Part shown: positions 30,043-40,316 of the stretch, in pieces
Layout of the letters: each line of letters begins with the position of its first letter
How positions within the stretch are numbered: the stretch's first letter is position 1
NCBI RefSeq assembly: GCF_007567505.1
Contig: NZ_CP041783.1
Coordinates: 2,294,001-2,358,000 of the forward strand
Length of the DNA: 64,000 nucleotides
Direction: 5' to 3'
Source: Shewanella donghaensis
GTDB taxonomy: Bacteria; Pseudomonadota; Gammaproteobacteria; Enterobacterales; Shewanellaceae
Translations under genes and position numbers: made by a program
The notes under the pieces: generated by a model
Databases searched by the model: none
What the model saw: only the letters and a program-made list of their open reading frames with translations
Told to the model about the DNA's origin: nothing

Positions 30043-31071
30043 CTATTCAGCGTGTGCTACTTTCAGCATTTTTTCAGCTTCTGGAAATTGTTCAATTAGC
30101 CATTGCTGGGCCTTGTTCTCACCCATTAGCATGGATAAGGTTGGGTAAATGACATCGATAAGTTGCTGTTGCCGCCAAAGCATATATTTAGGTAAGGTAA
30201 GCGTACTGTGACTAAAAGTACGCTGTACTAGGCTGGAAATTTCAGACCGTTCAGTTTTATCAGGAACAGTTAATATAGGCATAATGGCGGTAACAAATTC
30301 ACTGTAGAGCTCAAAATCGAGAATGTCATTTAGCTGATATTGGCTCAGTATCCATTGCAATTGGGGAGCGCTCCAATGGGTCATATTATTTCGATCGCTG
30401 ATAAGATCCATATTTCGTCGATGAAACTGCTGCCAGGCTAAGTCCAAATCCTTATGCTCTTGGGCTATTCGCCACACTAAGTAAATATCAGCTAACCATT
30501 CATGTTCATATGCAGATAGGGAAGCAGGAAGCGTTTCACCTAACAAGGCAATATTCTCCAAATGACCCATTTCATGCCATAACGTCAGCTTAAATTGCTC
30601 CTCCAGGTCTAGTTGATATGTCACACCATTTATAGAAGATATCGTTTCAGGAATAGAAGACTTAGCACTAACGATAATAAGACCGGCGATATTTTGATGT
30701 TCAACAGCTAATACCATCGCAGTTCTTTGACCTAAAAAGGTTGTGATCTTATTTGGCTTGGGTAATTGAATGGCTAATGCTACAGGAAGCTTATTTAAAC
30801 AATTAAGATAGAAAGCGATATCACAGACCAGAGCTTGCTTAGATGCGATAGGAATCCAATGTAAAAGCTTTGTAGAATTTTGAGTAATGGGAAATTGGGG
30901 TGATGAAAGGTTATTGGTCTGGTTTTGATTATGAGTATGGTTATGAGTGTCAGATTGAATTTGAGTTTGAGTGTTAAAAGGTAATGTAACATCAGCCAGC
31001 AATGGCTGACTGATGACAATAGCACTAAATAAAATGGCACTGATTAAAATAAGCAGTGCCCGAATACTCAC
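30043..31071 (-). CDS. Exported HExxH metallopeptidase-like protein, unknown function
   Basis: A 342-residue protein with a signal peptide (residues 1-26, ending PLLAD). A His/Asn/Thr/Gln-rich stretch lies at about 34-54. The zinc motif HEMGH is at 166-170, followed by EWLAD at 191-195; a glutamate about 20 residues after HExxH is the pattern of gluzincin peptidases. No named family was recognised. The GTG start overlaps the TAG stop of hldE (TAGTG), which indicates translational coupling with heptose biosynthesis, although a functional link is only inferred. Confidence 0.7.
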   Translation of the reverse strand: MSIRALLILISAILFSAIVISQPLLADVTLPFNTQTQIQSDTHNHTHNQNQTNNLSSPQFPITQNSTKLLHWIPIASKQALVCDIAFYLNCLNKLPVALAIQLPKPNKITTFLGQRTAMVLAVEHQNIAGLIIVSAKSSIPETISSINGVTYQLDLEEQFKLTLWHEMGHLENIALLGETLPASLSAYEHEWLADIYLVWRIAQEHKDLDLAWQQFHRRNMDLISDRNNMTHWSAPQLQWILSQYQLNDILDFELYSEFVTAIMPILTVPDKTERSEISSLVQRTFSHSTLTLPKYMLWRQQQLIDVIYPTLSMLMGENKAQQWLIEQFPEAEKMLKVAHAE

Positions 31072-32501
31072 TACTTATTAGCCATGATATTTTCAATAAT
31101 CGCGGTTGTAGAGACGCCGTCTTCAAATCCAAGGATTTCGACACTGCCACCAGCAGCGATAACTTCTTCGCCACCAGCGACTTCTTCAACTTTATAATCT
31201 CCACCTTTTACCAATGAATCAGGTAATAAGCGGCTGATCACACGTTGCGGTGTATCTTCACTAAATGGGATAACCCAATCAACAGAAGCAAGTCCGGCCA
31301 GCACAGCCATGCGGCGATCAACCTGATTTACAGGACGGCCTTCGCCTTTTAAGCGCTTCACTGAAGCATCATCATTAACCGCAACGATTAAACGATGACC
31401 TAATTCTTTGGCTTGCTGAAGGTAACTAACATGCCCAGCATGTAAAATATCAAAACAACCATTAGTCATTACCACTTTTTCACCGCGAAGACGGGCTTGC
31501 TCAATGGCATAAGCTAATTGATCTTCTGTAACGACACCAAAACCTGATTCACCTTGATTTAACGCTAATGCTTCAATCAATTCGATACGGCTAACTGTTG
31601 CGGTACCGAGTTTAGCCACCACGACACCCGCAGCGATGTTGGCAATTGAACAGGCTTGTGCAAGTGAGCTACCAGCGGCAAGTGAACTTGCCAATGCCGA
31701 AATAACCGTATCTCCCGCACCAGTAACGTCATAAACTTCACGAGCAACTGTTGGAATGTGTAATTCAGCTTCATCTTGGCTAATCAAGGTCATACCCTTT
31801 TCAGAGCGAGTCACCAAAATTGCATCTAAATCATTTTCTTTAATGACTTTTTTCGCTTTTTCAATTAAGTCAGCTTCACTTGTCACAGTACCAACAACGG
31901 CTTCAAATTCACTCATGTTTGGTGTTAATAATGAAGCGCCACGATAGCGTGAAAAGTCACTGCCTTTGGGATCAACAAGTACTGTTACGCCTTTAGCACG
32001 AGCTTTGGCAATAAAGTCGATTGGAGAATCAATTGCGCCTTTAGCGTAGTCTGATAGCACCAAAACATCGACATTATCTAAAATGGCTTCACTGCTATTA
32101 AACAAGTTTTCACTATCAGCTTTCTGATATTTTTCTTCAAAATCTAAACGGATAAGCTGTTGATTACGTGAAAAAACTCTTAATTTGGTGATAGTTGGCT
32201 TATTAGGAACCGTTAACCATCGAGGTTCTACACCTTGAGTTTGCACACCAACAGTTAGGGCTTTAGCAGCCTCGTCATTACCGACAATACCCGCAAGCTG
32301 AACCTGGCCGCCCAATGCTGCAATGTTTAATGCGACGTTAGCAGCGCCACCGGGACGATCTTCAATTTGATTAATGTTAACTACAGGTACTGGTGCTTCA
32401 GGTGAAATTCGACCTGTCGGGCCAACCCAATAACGGTCAAGCATGACATCGCCGACAACTAAAACACGTGCTTTTTCGAATGCAGGAAGAGATACCTTCA
32501 T
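31071..32501 (-). CDS. hldE: Bifunctional heptose-7-phosphate kinase / heptose-1-phosphate adenylyltransferase
   Basis: HldE makes ADP-heptose for the lipopolysaccharide inner core. The N-terminal ribokinase-type domain (about 1-318) shows [19 protein letters not shown] and the catalytic DVTGAGDTV. The C-terminal nucleotidyltransferase domain (about 343-476) has [15 protein letters not shown] with the HxGH motif. The length of 476 is normal. It is divergent from the lipid A acyltransferase gene upstream, so both envelope genes share a promoter region of about 90 bp. Confidence 0.96.
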   Translation of the reverse strand: MKVSLPAFEKARVLVVGDVMLDRYWVGPTGRISPEAPVPVVNINQIEDRPGGAANVALNIAALGGQVQLAGIVGNDEAAKALTVGVQTQGVEPRWLTVPNKPTITKLRVFSRNQQLIRLDFEEKYQKADSENLFNSSEAILDNVDVLVLSDYAKGAIDSPIDFIAKARAKGVTVLVDPKGSDFSRYRGASLLTPNMSEFEAVVGTVTSEADLIEKAKKVIKENDLDAILVTRSEKGMTLISQDEAELHIPTVAREVYDVTGAGDTVISALASSLAAGSSLAQACSIANIAAGVVVAKLGTATVSRIELIEALALNQGESGFGVVTEDQLAYAIEQARLRGEKVVMTNGCFDILHAGHVSYLQQAKELGHRLIVAVNDDASVKRLKGEGRPVNQVDRRMAVLAGLASVDWVIPFSEDTPQRVISRLLPDSLVKGGDYKVEEVAGGEEVIAAGGSVEILGFEDGVSTTAIIENIMANK

Positions 32502-32604
32502 AGTAAACTTATTCTTTTGCTGATATTTAACAGTGATTGTACCTAATTTTGCTCTAAAATTAAGTTAGAATAGAAACTAATTTTGATTTTTGAATGAGTT
32601 CGTC

Positions 32605-33531
32605 GTGATAGATAAAGCACAATTCTCCTCACATTTATTACATCCCAAGCATTGGCCCTTATGGTTAGGTGTTGGCCTAATGAAGCTAACACAACTATTA
32701 CCTCTTAGCTGGCAAATGACTTTAGGCAAAGCTTTAGGACGTTTGGTGCTGAAAGTAGCTGCCAGTCGCAAGCATACTGCTGAGCGTAATTTACAGCTTT
32801 GCTTCCCTGACATGCCTATTGAAGAACGTGAAACTCTCCTTAAACAAAACTTTGAAGAAACGGGCAAAGCACTATTCGATACTATCAACGCTTGGTGGTG
32901 GTCAGATGAAAAAGTCAGAAAACACATGACCATTAAAGGCGACGAACATGTGCGTAATACCCTTGATAGTGGTCAAGGAGTGATTTTATTCGCAGTACAT
33001 TGTTTACCTTTAGAAATGGGCGCAAGAATGTTCGGTCAATTTCAACCCGGTATCGGCGTTTATAGACCTCATGATAATCCCGTTATGGAATATTTGCAGG
33101 TGAACGGTCGCCTGCGATCAAATAAAGGTTTAGTACCTAAACGCGATCTACGTAAAATGGTAAAAAGTCTTCGTAACCCTGATGTTATTTGGTATACCGC
33201 CGATCAAGATTTCGGTCGTTCAAGTGCGGTGTTCATCCCTTTATACGAAGTGCCAGATGCGGCAACCATCACTGGGGCGACGACATTAGCAAAGTTAGGT
33301 AGAGCCAAAGTATTACCCTTTTTTGTTGAACGTAATGATAGTGACACTGGTTATAATATGGAAATATTAGCCCCACTTGGCCACTTCCCTGGCGAAGATG
33401 AGCTGACTGATGCCATACGCGGTAATAAAATTGTCGAACAGTTAATCGATCGCAACAGAAAGCAATATATGTGGCTGCATCGCCGCTTTAAAACTCGACC
33501 GACAAAAGACACACCTTCGCTATATAAATAA
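32605..33531 (+). CDS. Lipid A biosynthesis acyltransferase (LpxL/LpxM family)
   Basis: An inner-membrane acyltransferase of about 308 residues that adds a secondary acyl chain to Kdo-lipid A. An N-terminal hydrophobic segment is followed by the H-x4-[D/E] catalytic motif in VHCLPLEMGARM and conserved YRPHDNP, WYTADQDFG and WLHRRFKTRP. Neither LpxL nor LpxM can be chosen from sequence alone. The start is uncertain: GTG at 32605 fits the family N-terminus, while TTG at 32590 is also open. A five-codon frame ATG-AGT-TCG-TCG-TGA at 32594 overlaps this GTG. Confidence 0.9.
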   Translation: MIDKAQFSSHLLHPKHWPLWLGVGLMKLTQLLPLSWQMTLGKALGRLVLKVAASRKHTAERNLQLCFPDMPIEERETLLKQNFEETGKALFDTINAWWWSDEKVRKHMTIKGDEHVRNTLDSGQGVILFAVHCLPLEMGARMFGQFQPGIGVYRPHDNPVMEYLQVNGRLRSNKGLVPKRDLRKMVKSLRNPDVIWYTADQDFGRSSAVFIPLYEVPDAATITGATTLAKLGRAKVLPFFVERNDSDTGYNMEILAPLGHFPGEDELTDAIRGNKIVEQLIDRNRKQYMWLHRRFKTRPTKDTPSLYK

Positions 33532-33737
33532 CAGCATGTGTTAATATTAGGGAAATAAGCCTTTAGAAACTTACATTAGTTGAAATCGGCGTTAAAATGA
33601 TCAAGTATTCTTTGATATAAAAAGCAAAACTTTAGTTTGAGTTTTCACCAGATATTGAGATTTATCCTGCAGGAGCACTTTTATAATTCTCAAGTAAACC
33701 ATTGTGAGCACAGCTCTCATAGGAATGAATCCAGCAT

Positions 33738-34706
33738 ATGATGAAGTCTTTTTGTGCCAGTTTAATTATTGTCTCTACTGTAATTTTTAGCGTTAAAGCC
33801 ACCGCTGTTGAATATGCTATGCCAGCTAAAGATAGTCGTTTAATTGGTGAGAACCAATACTATGTAGTCCCTGAAGGTAAGCTGACTTTAGAGGCTATCG
33901 CGGCCCAATTCCAACTGGGTTTAAGCAACATGCTAGAAGCCAATCCTGGTGTTGATCCTTATCTACCAAAACCTGGCAGCACTCTAGTTATTCCGCATCA
34001 GCTTATTTTACCTGACGCCCCCCGCAAAGGCATTGTGATCAATAGCGCTGAAATGCGTTTATACCATTATAAAAAAGGCACTAACATCGTTGAGGTTTTG
34101 CCTATTGGTATTGGCCAAGTCGGTCGTGACACACCTGAGAATTGGGTAACCCAAGTTTACCGAAAACGTGCCAATCCGACTTGGACACCCACCAAACGTA
34201 CCCGTGAGATTTATGCCGAAAAAGGTGTAGAACTTCCTGATGTTTGGCCAGCGGGCCCTGATAACCCAATGGGTTTATTTGCTTTATACGTGGGTAATTT
34301 ATTCGCAGTACATGGTACCAACGCTTCTTTTGGCATTGGACTCAGAGTCAGCCAAGGCTGTGTAAGATTACGTGAAGATGATATTGAACATCTATTCAAT
34401 ACTGTACCGGTTGGTACTCGTGTTGAATTTGTTAATCAACCGATTAAAGCCACCATTGAGCCAGACGGTAATCGCTATTTAGAAGTACACCAGCCTTTAT
34501 CTGAGACCCAAGAGCAATTTGACTCATCAGAGCCCCTGCCTTTAACGCTGGATAAAAAAATCACGGCTATTGTCGCCAACGCTGATACTGATTCATTTGT
34601 GCTAAAACGCTTATTAGAGCAACGTACAGGTCTGCCAACACGGATCAATAGCATGCAACAACAAGCTCAAATTGAAGAAATGGTTCAACCTTTTGATTCT
34701 GAGTAA
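33738..34706 (+). CDS. L,D-transpeptidase with LysM-like domain (ErfK/YbiS family)
   Basis: A periplasmic enzyme of 322 residues. A signal peptide (ending KATA) is followed by a LysM-like segment (about 40-88, [18 protein letters not shown] to LVIP) for peptidoglycan binding and the YkuD domain (about 97-235). The catalytic motif HGTN...SQGCVRL gives His192 and Cys208. Such enzymes form 3-3 cross-links in peptidoglycan or attach lipoproteins to it. A C-terminal extension of about 80 residues follows the catalytic domain, as in YbiS-like proteins. Confidence 0.92.
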   Translation: MMKSFCASLIIVSTVIFSVKATAVEYAMPAKDSRLIGENQYYVVPEGKLTLEAIAAQFQLGLSNMLEANPGVDPYLPKPGSTLVIPHQLILPDAPRKGIVINSAEMRLYHYKKGTNIVEVLPIGIGQVGRDTPENWVTQVYRKRANPTWTPTKRTREIYAEKGVELPDVWPAGPDNPMGLFALYVGNLFAVHGTNASFGIGLRVSQGCVRLREDDIEHLFNTVPVGTRVEFVNQPIKATIEPDGNRYLEVHQPLSETQEQFDSSEPLPLTLDKKITAIVANADTDSFVLKRLLEQRTGLPTRINSMQQQAQIEEMVQPFDSE

Positions 34707-34944
34707 GGTCTTCTCACTTAACTCAAAATCAATTTAGAAACAGCATGCACAAGCACATAGGTATAATACCGCCTATTGTGCTTGTGTTAATAACTCCTAT
34801 CTCTATAAACGCCCATCCCTAAAACTCGCTACCACCTCAGAATAAACAACATCAAGTGAGTCGCTGCTAACAATAACTCTTGAGCTCTTTATCTATACTC
34901 AGTAACCTAAATGAACGGTTAAAATTCATCGACTGGGTAGCAGC

Positions 34945-36414
34945 TTGAAATCTATTTATTCATCTTCATTGTGCGTTTTTGTCAGCTTACCTATCTTGTT
35001 AATGTCCGCTATTACACAAGCATCGACAGCAAGCGAACCAAAGGCATCAAGCCAATGTGATCTTTCACAACCGCTCGCGAAACTTCATTCCATAGAACGA
35101 CAAGTTACACTCACTGAACTTGAGAACGGTCTTATTATTAGACAAGTCCATCAACCTAGCCTGAATACTGTTTCAATCGCATCGCAATTTAATGTCGGCT
35201 CCAGAAATGAGAAAGCAGGCCAAACTGGCTATGCCCATCTATTTGAGCATTTACTGTTTAAAGGCAGTGAAAATGCCCCTAATGATAGCTATCCACAACA
35301 AATGAGCGCGCTTGGTGCGAGATTCAACGCAAGTACCCACTTCGACTACACCAATTACTATTTAACCATTCCAGCACAAGCATTAGAGCTAAGCCTATTT
35401 TTAGAGTCAGATAGATTTATCAAGCCAGTTCTTTCTGCCACTACAGTACAAAACCAACAAGGTGCGGTATTAGAGGAAATGGCGACGACCATTGATAACC
35501 AGCCTTACATACGTGAAGCGATGGAGTTTCTGTTATCTCAAGTCGCAGGGAGTCAGTACGGGCATGCCATCATTGGCAGCATCGAAGATGTTAAAAGTGC
35601 CACAGCACAAGAGCTAGTGGAATTCCATCAACGCTATTACCGCCCTGATGCCATGCAAATGTCATTGGTGGGTCAACTCAACGATAAAACCAGCGATTGG
35701 CTTGAAGACTATTTAGGACAGTGGCAGAACCCTGATATTCCAAAACAAAAATTTACTAAAATCAACATAGAATCTAGCCAATTAACAGCCACCCATGCGG
35801 AAATTATTGATGGGCGAGGACCTTGGCCAGCATTATTACTTGCTTGGCATACCGTAGGCGAGCAAGATGCAGATTTTGAAGCGGTATCATTACTGCAAAG
35901 TTACTTATTTCAAAATATTGCTAATGCCTTAACGAAAGCCACTCTCGAAAACCCGCCCCATATGTTGAGCTATTCAGTACCCTTAACGATGCAAAACCAT
36001 GGTGTCACCAATCTTGTTTTAGTACCAAGAGCTAACACGTCTTTAGATAAGCTCAACGAAATGGTGAGTACACTATTAGAAAAAGTGGCTAGTCAGGGTC
36101 TTGAACCACGATCCCTATGCCAACTAAAAAGTGTTTCCCTTAATGATTCTCTTATCAGCTTTACTGATAGTCAGCAGTTGGCAGTGTATTTATCAAAAAC
36201 ATCCACTCGAGATAAATACTTTCCATTAACTCAGCCTTGGCAAAGAACAGCAAAGGTCACTAGCGATGATCTTAAAAGGGTCGCTAACCAATACTTTATC
36301 AATAAAGAAGTTCGCCTTGATTTACTGCCATCGTGGTATATCCGATGGGGTAAGACCCTGCTTGAATGGTTACCTGAAGGTTTTACTGAATCAATCGAAA
36401 AGTGGGCATTATGA
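34945..36414 (+). CDS. M16 zinc peptidase, active subunit
   Basis: A 489-residue exported insulinase-type peptidase. The start is TTG at 34945; no ATG sits before the signal peptide (residues 1-27). The inverted zinc motif HLFEH (His98, Glu101, His102) and the distal ligand in AVLEEMA (Glu178) are intact. The next gene overlaps by four bases (ATGA) and encodes a partner without this motif. Such pairs form heterodimers in characterised bacterial M16 peptidases. Substrates are unknown. Confidence 0.88.
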   Translation: MKSIYSSSLCVFVSLPILLMSAITQASTASEPKASSQCDLSQPLAKLHSIERQVTLTELENGLIIRQVHQPSLNTVSIASQFNVGSRNEKAGQTGYAHLFEHLLFKGSENAPNDSYPQQMSALGARFNASTHFDYTNYYLTIPAQALELSLFLESDRFIKPVLSATTVQNQQGAVLEEMATTIDNQPYIREAMEFLLSQVAGSQYGHAIIGSIEDVKSATAQELVEFHQRYYRPDAMQMSLVGQLNDKTSDWLEDYLGQWQNPDIPKQKFTKINIESSQLTATHAEIIDGRGPWPALLLAWHTVGEQDADFEAVSLLQSYLFQNIANALTKATLENPPHMLSYSVPLTMQNHGVTNLVLVPRANTSLDKLNEMVSTLLEKVASQGLEPRSLCQLKSVSLNDSLISFTDSQQLAVYLSKTSTRDKYFPLTQPWQRTAKVTSDDLKRVANQYFINKEVRLDLLPSWYIRWGKTLLEWLPEGFTESIEKWAL

Positions 36415-38078
36415 AACTAATAGACTCAATAGTAATCACAAGGTTTCCCTTAAGACTAGCCAGCATATTTATGCTCATATGGGCTCAACTCGGTTGCCAA
36501 CATGCACCGATCAAATTTACTCCATCTGCGCCGCCAAACTTACCCAGCTTTACTGCATTGCCATTAGCCCCTAAGGTTGCTCCATTAAAAGCCAATGCGA
36601 TGCAAGCACCACAAACTACCCAACTGACAGAAAATAGTTTCCTGCACCAATGGCCGTTGAATGAAAATAATCACAATCAGCAGCCAGATCAGCAGGCCAA
36701 TTCGCTTTACTTCATCGGTATTTCAAAGAGTACCCCAATAGCAAACCCTGACATTTTAGTTGCCGCATTTAAGCAACATAGAAAAGCCATTACCAATAAT
36801 GAAGACTTAACCAACTTAGAAGCTAGCTGTTATGACAGTATGCGCTTTAGAGCCAGCTTACATAGCATTGGCATCACCATCAGTTGTTTTGCACCAACAG
36901 CAGTTAAGAGCAACCTGCTGTGGCAGTTTTGGGATAAAGGTGTGCTTGATGAGGTCAATATTGACAGTATTCAACGCAGTCTTAAGCTCAATAAGCATAT
37001 TGGCGCTTTCACTGGTGCTGAAATTGATACCGTATTTAGAAAAAAGCTCCTTGGTGAGCAGCATCCTTATAATCAAAATATCGATAACAACGCCATAATT
37101 AATGAGTTAAATAAAGCCAAGCTTTCAACACTACACCTTCAAATCAGAAGCCAGATGCAATGGCACCTATTTACCCCTCAGCAGGCATCATTAGCAGCTC
37201 ATGCAGATGTCGAAAAGGCACAGCCAGCGAATTTTTTCCCTAGCTGGCTTACCGAATATAGCCCTAACAGCAGTTTATCCACAGAAAAGCGCTTTAATAA
37301 CCAACAATCTAACGCTGAAGAAGCTAATGCTGAAGAATTTGGCTCATACGAAGCAAATTCATATAAAGCTAGCTCAGAGAAAGCAAAAACTGAGAAAACC
37401 CTCTATTTAATCGATGCACCTAACACGGTACAAACCCAAGTGAGAGTTGGTGTGTTAACTGAATCCTCAGGTTATCAAAGTCAAAATGCTAATAGTTGTA
37501 AAATAATCGCGGCATTGCTCGGTCGAGGATATTCTGGAAGATTGTTTTATGACTTACGTGAAACACGCGGATTAACCTATGGCGTTTATGGCGGCTGCGT
37601 TGATGCGCCATTGAGCCAATATATGTATTTTTATGGTAGCACCGCTTTAGCGAACTCTGGTGCATTTTTAAAAGGCATGACAGATCATTTAGCGCTTATC
37701 AGTGAGCAACTCACGCCACAACAAGAAATCAATTCAGCAGCCACCTACCTCATTGGTAAGCAACAACTCACTATCGATAGACCCTTTGGCAAAGAAAGCC
37801 TCTATATAAATCAGATATTGAGAAACAAAGCATTAAAAAACAAACAACCACTCGCCCAACAGCTGAAGAACCAAGCTCTAGAAAACCAAGCCTCAGCAGA
37901 ATTTGATCAAGGGTTAATGCAGTTAAGCAAACTTACACCCCAAGAATTATTGGTCATGACACAAACAGCCACTTTAAATGACCCTGTTATTGTCTTACGG
38001 GGCGATGCAGATAAAATCACTATCGATCTGCAGCAAAAATTCCCCACATGGCAGATTAAACTTGTCGAGGTGAACTAA
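36411..38078 (+). CDS. M16 peptidase-like lipoprotein, non-catalytic subunit
   Basis: A 555-residue protein with a hydrophobic N-terminus ending in a lipobox-like QLGC. It has no HxxEH motif. The C-terminal part keeps the M16 substrate-binding signature GRGYSGRLFYDLRETRGLTYGVYGG (only part quoted is needed: Arg-Glu-Thr-Arg and Tyr). A low-complexity stretch rich in Ala, Glu, Asn and Ser interrupts residues of about 295-330. The ATG at 36411 overlaps the stop of the catalytic subunit. It probably acts as the partner that completes the substrate chamber (inference from family pairs). Confidence 0.83.
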   Translation: MKLIDSIVITRFPLRLASIFMLIWAQLGCQHAPIKFTPSAPPNLPSFTALPLAPKVAPLKANAMQAPQTTQLTENSFLHQWPLNENNHNQQPDQQANSLYFIGISKSTPIANPDILVAAFKQHRKAITNNEDLTNLEASCYDSMRFRASLHSIGITISCFAPTAVKSNLLWQFWDKGVLDEVNIDSIQRSLKLNKHIGAFTGAEIDTVFRKKLLGEQHPYNQNIDNNAIINELNKAKLSTLHLQIRSQMQWHLFTPQQASLAAHADVEKAQPANFFPSWLTEYSPNSSLSTEKRFNNQQSNAEEANAEEFGSYEANSYKASSEKAKTEKTLYLIDAPNTVQTQVRVGVLTESSGYQSQNANSCKIIAALLGRGYSGRLFYDLRETRGLTYGVYGGCVDAPLSQYMYFYGSTALANSGAFLKGMTDHLALISEQLTPQQEINSAATYLIGKQQLTIDRPFGKESLYINQILRNKALKNKQPLAQQLKNQALENQASAEFDQGLMQLSKLTPQELLVMTQTATLNDPVIVLRGDADKITIDLQQKFPTWQIKLVEVN

Positions 38079-38133
38079 TATTGCTTGCAGCTCAAGTTAA
38101 GAAGAGCTAACGTTTATTGGTGCATTTAAGAGC

Positions 38134-38559
38134 TCACTTCACTCGTTCATTTTCATAGCGGCTACAATCATCAGTAATATTAAGCCAGCTTACTTGGTTC
38201 TTGGTATGAATATGATAAGTCGGTTTAACCAGCCTAGGGTTATCTAGTGAAGCAATCGTTAAGGTAAAATAATCTGGATATCGGTCATCTCGATAACTTA
38301 TTGAACAACCACATTGAACGCAAAAACCTCTTGAGACATGTTCAGAAGACTGATACTCAGTAACAACGCCAGTAAGCCAGGTTATTTGATCTAATTTAAA
38401 ATCCATCCAAGCTTGAAACACCGCACCTGATGACTTTTGACATTGAATACAATGACAATAATCAGCATCAAATGGCGCAGTATTCACTTGATAACGAATC
38501 CCGCCACACAAGCAACCGCCTGCTATTACCGTCAATTTATCTTCCGTGTTTTCCATCAT
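38134..38559 (-). CDS. GFA-family zinc-binding protein
   Basis: A small cytoplasmic protein with the GFA (glutathione-dependent formaldehyde-activating enzyme-like) fold. The zinc cysteines are visible in GGCLCGG, CHCIQCQKSSG and FCVQCGC. Most members are of unknown function and the name does not imply formaldehyde activity. GGAGG lies 6 nt before the ATG at 38559, which decides that start over the ATG two codons earlier. Confidence 0.88.
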   Translation of the reverse strand: MMENTEDKLTVIAGGCLCGGIRYQVNTAPFDADYCHCIQCQKSSGAVFQAWMDFKLDQITWLTGVVTEYQSSEHVSRGFCVQCGCSISYRDDRYPDYFTLTIASLDNPRLVKPTYHIHTKNQVSWLNITDDCSRYENERVK

Positions 38560-38612
38560 ATTCATCCTCCAACCATAGAATATTGAAACACTATTTAAGC
38601 ATAAATTAAACG

Positions 38613-38642
38613 CAAAAAAAAAGCCCTCATCAGAGGGCTTTT
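38613..38642 (-). terminator. Rho-independent terminator of nrfA
   Basis: A 10-bp stem (38619-38628 with 38633-38642) with loop atca is followed on the minus strand by a run of T. It lies 33 nt after the nrfA stop codon. Confidence 0.9.
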
Positions 38643-38674
38643 AGGAGACATAATTACCTAAGTAATAGTGCTAA

Positions 38675-40075
38675 TTAGTAAGTCGCTTCACGCTTTTCAG
38701 CTTCAGCATCCCACTTTGGCGCAAGTTCTTTTAAGAATCTTTGCTTATCAGCATTCATTTTGTCCATATCCATGCCTAGTGCTTCCTGTGCTTTCTCTTT
38801 AGTAGAGATATCAGGGATAGCGATTGGCATTTTCACGCCTTTAGCAGCAAGAAGTTGAGCAAGTTTGATACGTGCATCAGCGGCTTTATCAACAGCGCCA
38901 CCTAAAATACGTAATGCTTCAGCTGGAGCATGTGCAGCAACACCGTGAGATGCAGTTGCAAAATCCCAACGCCACTGGCTGTGACGGATATCCATTAGGA
39001 TAGGTTCCATTTCAGCTTCAGTTGCACCCGCATCCCAAGCTGCGCCAGCTTCGAAATGAGCGTGTACAAGTTGAGTCTCAGCTCTTAGCTTGATTTCTGT
39101 AACACTTTTTTGATTCGCATGTGTTACTTCCATCATGAACTCTTTAGTCTTGCCTTCGTGACAAGTTGCACATGTTTCTTCGAAACGATCAAATGGGTTA
39201 CCCACTTTATGATCGGTGAACTTACCTTTACCATTTGCTTTAGCAACGCGTGGCATGTGACAGTCAGTACAACTTACGTTGTTCTTACCGTGCATACCTT
39301 GCATCCAAGTTTCATAACCAGGATGTTGAGCTTTTAGCATAGGTGTTTTAGAAATAGCGTGAGTCCAATCGGCAAATTTAATTGCATCGTAGTAAACTTC
39401 CATATCTTCAACAGTAGTACCGTTGTCCCATGGGAATTTCACATAACCTTTACGATCAGCAGTTTTCTCGAAGTAGTACTCAACGTGACATTGACCACAA
39501 ACCATAGATTGCTTGTCTTTACGAGAAGCTTTATCAAATGGCTTATCAATTGCTTCTAGAGCGCGATCAACATATGGACGAGAAATACGTAGTTTTGGTG
39601 AACCTTTTTCATGACAATCGCCACAGCCAAGACTGTTTACGATTTCAGGACCGCCTTTAGACCATTTACCTTTGAAGTAACCGTCTTCGCCTTGCTCTTC
39701 AATCATACGAGGTACATCAGGGCTTTTACAGCTCCAACATGCCATAGGCATTGGGCCGTCATCAGGGCCTGTTGGTGCACCAGTACGTAATGTATTACGT
39801 AAGTCAGTCACTGTATAATGATGACCACGTGCTTTATTGTAATCTTTAGCAAAGCCGTAACCTGCCCATAACACAACAAGGTTTGGATCTTGAGCTAACA
39901 CATCAACAATTTCATCACTTTCAGAGGTTGCGTGCCAAGTTTCATATTGAAGCTTGTACTTATCTTTATATACTTCATTACGAGGCTCTGTTTTATCACT
40001 AGCCATTGCGCTAGTCATAGCAAAACTCGTTGCTAATAATGCACTTAGTGCAACAATCTTTCCATTCATCTTCAT
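38675..40075 (-). CDS. nrfA: Ammonia-forming cytochrome c nitrite reductase (pentahaem)
   Basis: NrfA reduces nitrite to ammonium with six electrons in the periplasm. The 466-residue protein has a signal peptide ending SAMAS. The catalytic haem is held by CWSCK (113-117), the lysine-ligated site diagnostic of NrfA. Four CxxCH sites follow: CGDCH (151), CGQCH (193), CTDCH (269) and CATCH (302). The ATG complementary to 40073-40075 is chosen; a GTG one codon earlier is equally placed relative to GGAG. It is divergent from narQ-narP, and no nrfBCD genes follow, as in Shewanella where quinol electrons arrive through another cytochrome. Confidence 0.96.
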   Translation of the reverse strand: MKMNGKIVALSALLATSFAMTSAMASDKTEPRNEVYKDKYKLQYETWHATSESDEIVDVLAQDPNLVVLWAGYGFAKDYNKARGHHYTVTDLRNTLRTGAPTGPDDGPMPMACWSCKSPDVPRMIEEQGEDGYFKGKWSKGGPEIVNSLGCGDCHEKGSPKLRISRPYVDRALEAIDKPFDKASRKDKQSMVCGQCHVEYYFEKTADRKGYVKFPWDNGTTVEDMEVYYDAIKFADWTHAISKTPMLKAQHPGYETWMQGMHGKNNVSCTDCHMPRVAKANGKGKFTDHKVGNPFDRFEETCATCHEGKTKEFMMEVTHANQKSVTEIKLRAETQLVHAHFEAGAAWDAGATEAEMEPILMDIRHSQWRWDFATASHGVAAHAPAEALRILGGAVDKAADARIKLAQLLAAKGVKMPIAIPDISTKEKAQEALGMDMDKMNADKQRFLKELAPKWDAEAEKREATY

Positions 40076-40161
40076 CACCGTTCATCTCCGTGTTACATTT
40101 TTATCTAAATAATCACGATATCTCCATGAACAAACTTATCCATTTAAGGTTCAATTAAGAA

Positions 40162-40177
40162 TACCCCTTTATGGGTA
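40162..40177. promoter_or_regulatory. NarP/NarL 7-2-7 binding site
   Basis: TACCCCT-TT-ATGGGTA matches the inverted heptamer consensus TACYYMT-N2-AKRRGTA at every position. It lies about 87 bp ahead of the nrfA start codon, in the region shared with narQ. NarP encoded just beyond is the obvious binder. Confidence 0.8.
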
Positions 40178-40190
40178 TTAGGTAATAAGC

Positions 40191-40204
40191 TTGCGCTAGA
40201 TCAA
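40191..40204. promoter_or_regulatory. Possible FNR/CRP-family site
   Basis: TTGCG-CTAG-ATCAA matches the FNR consensus TTGAT-N4-ATCAA at 8 of 10 defined positions. It lies 14 bp upstream (nrfA sense) of the NarP site. Binding by EtrA/FNR or CRP is inference. Confidence 0.45.
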
Positions 40205-40316
40205 TATGTTAATATGTTGTATGTCACATATTTGATATTTTTTAACATAGTACAGTAATCACTAATGTAAAATAGTGCTTACTTTGAAACAAAACACTAC
40301 TCAAGTTGGATAATAA

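Noticed and set aside
29927-30148. 73-residue plus-strand frame
   Set aside because: Overlaps the end of the HExxH protein gene on the other strand and has no ribosome site.
40205-40245. CRP-like sequence around gttgtatgtcacat
   Set aside because: Only one half-site (TCACA) matches; the other half and spacing do not fit the CRP consensus.
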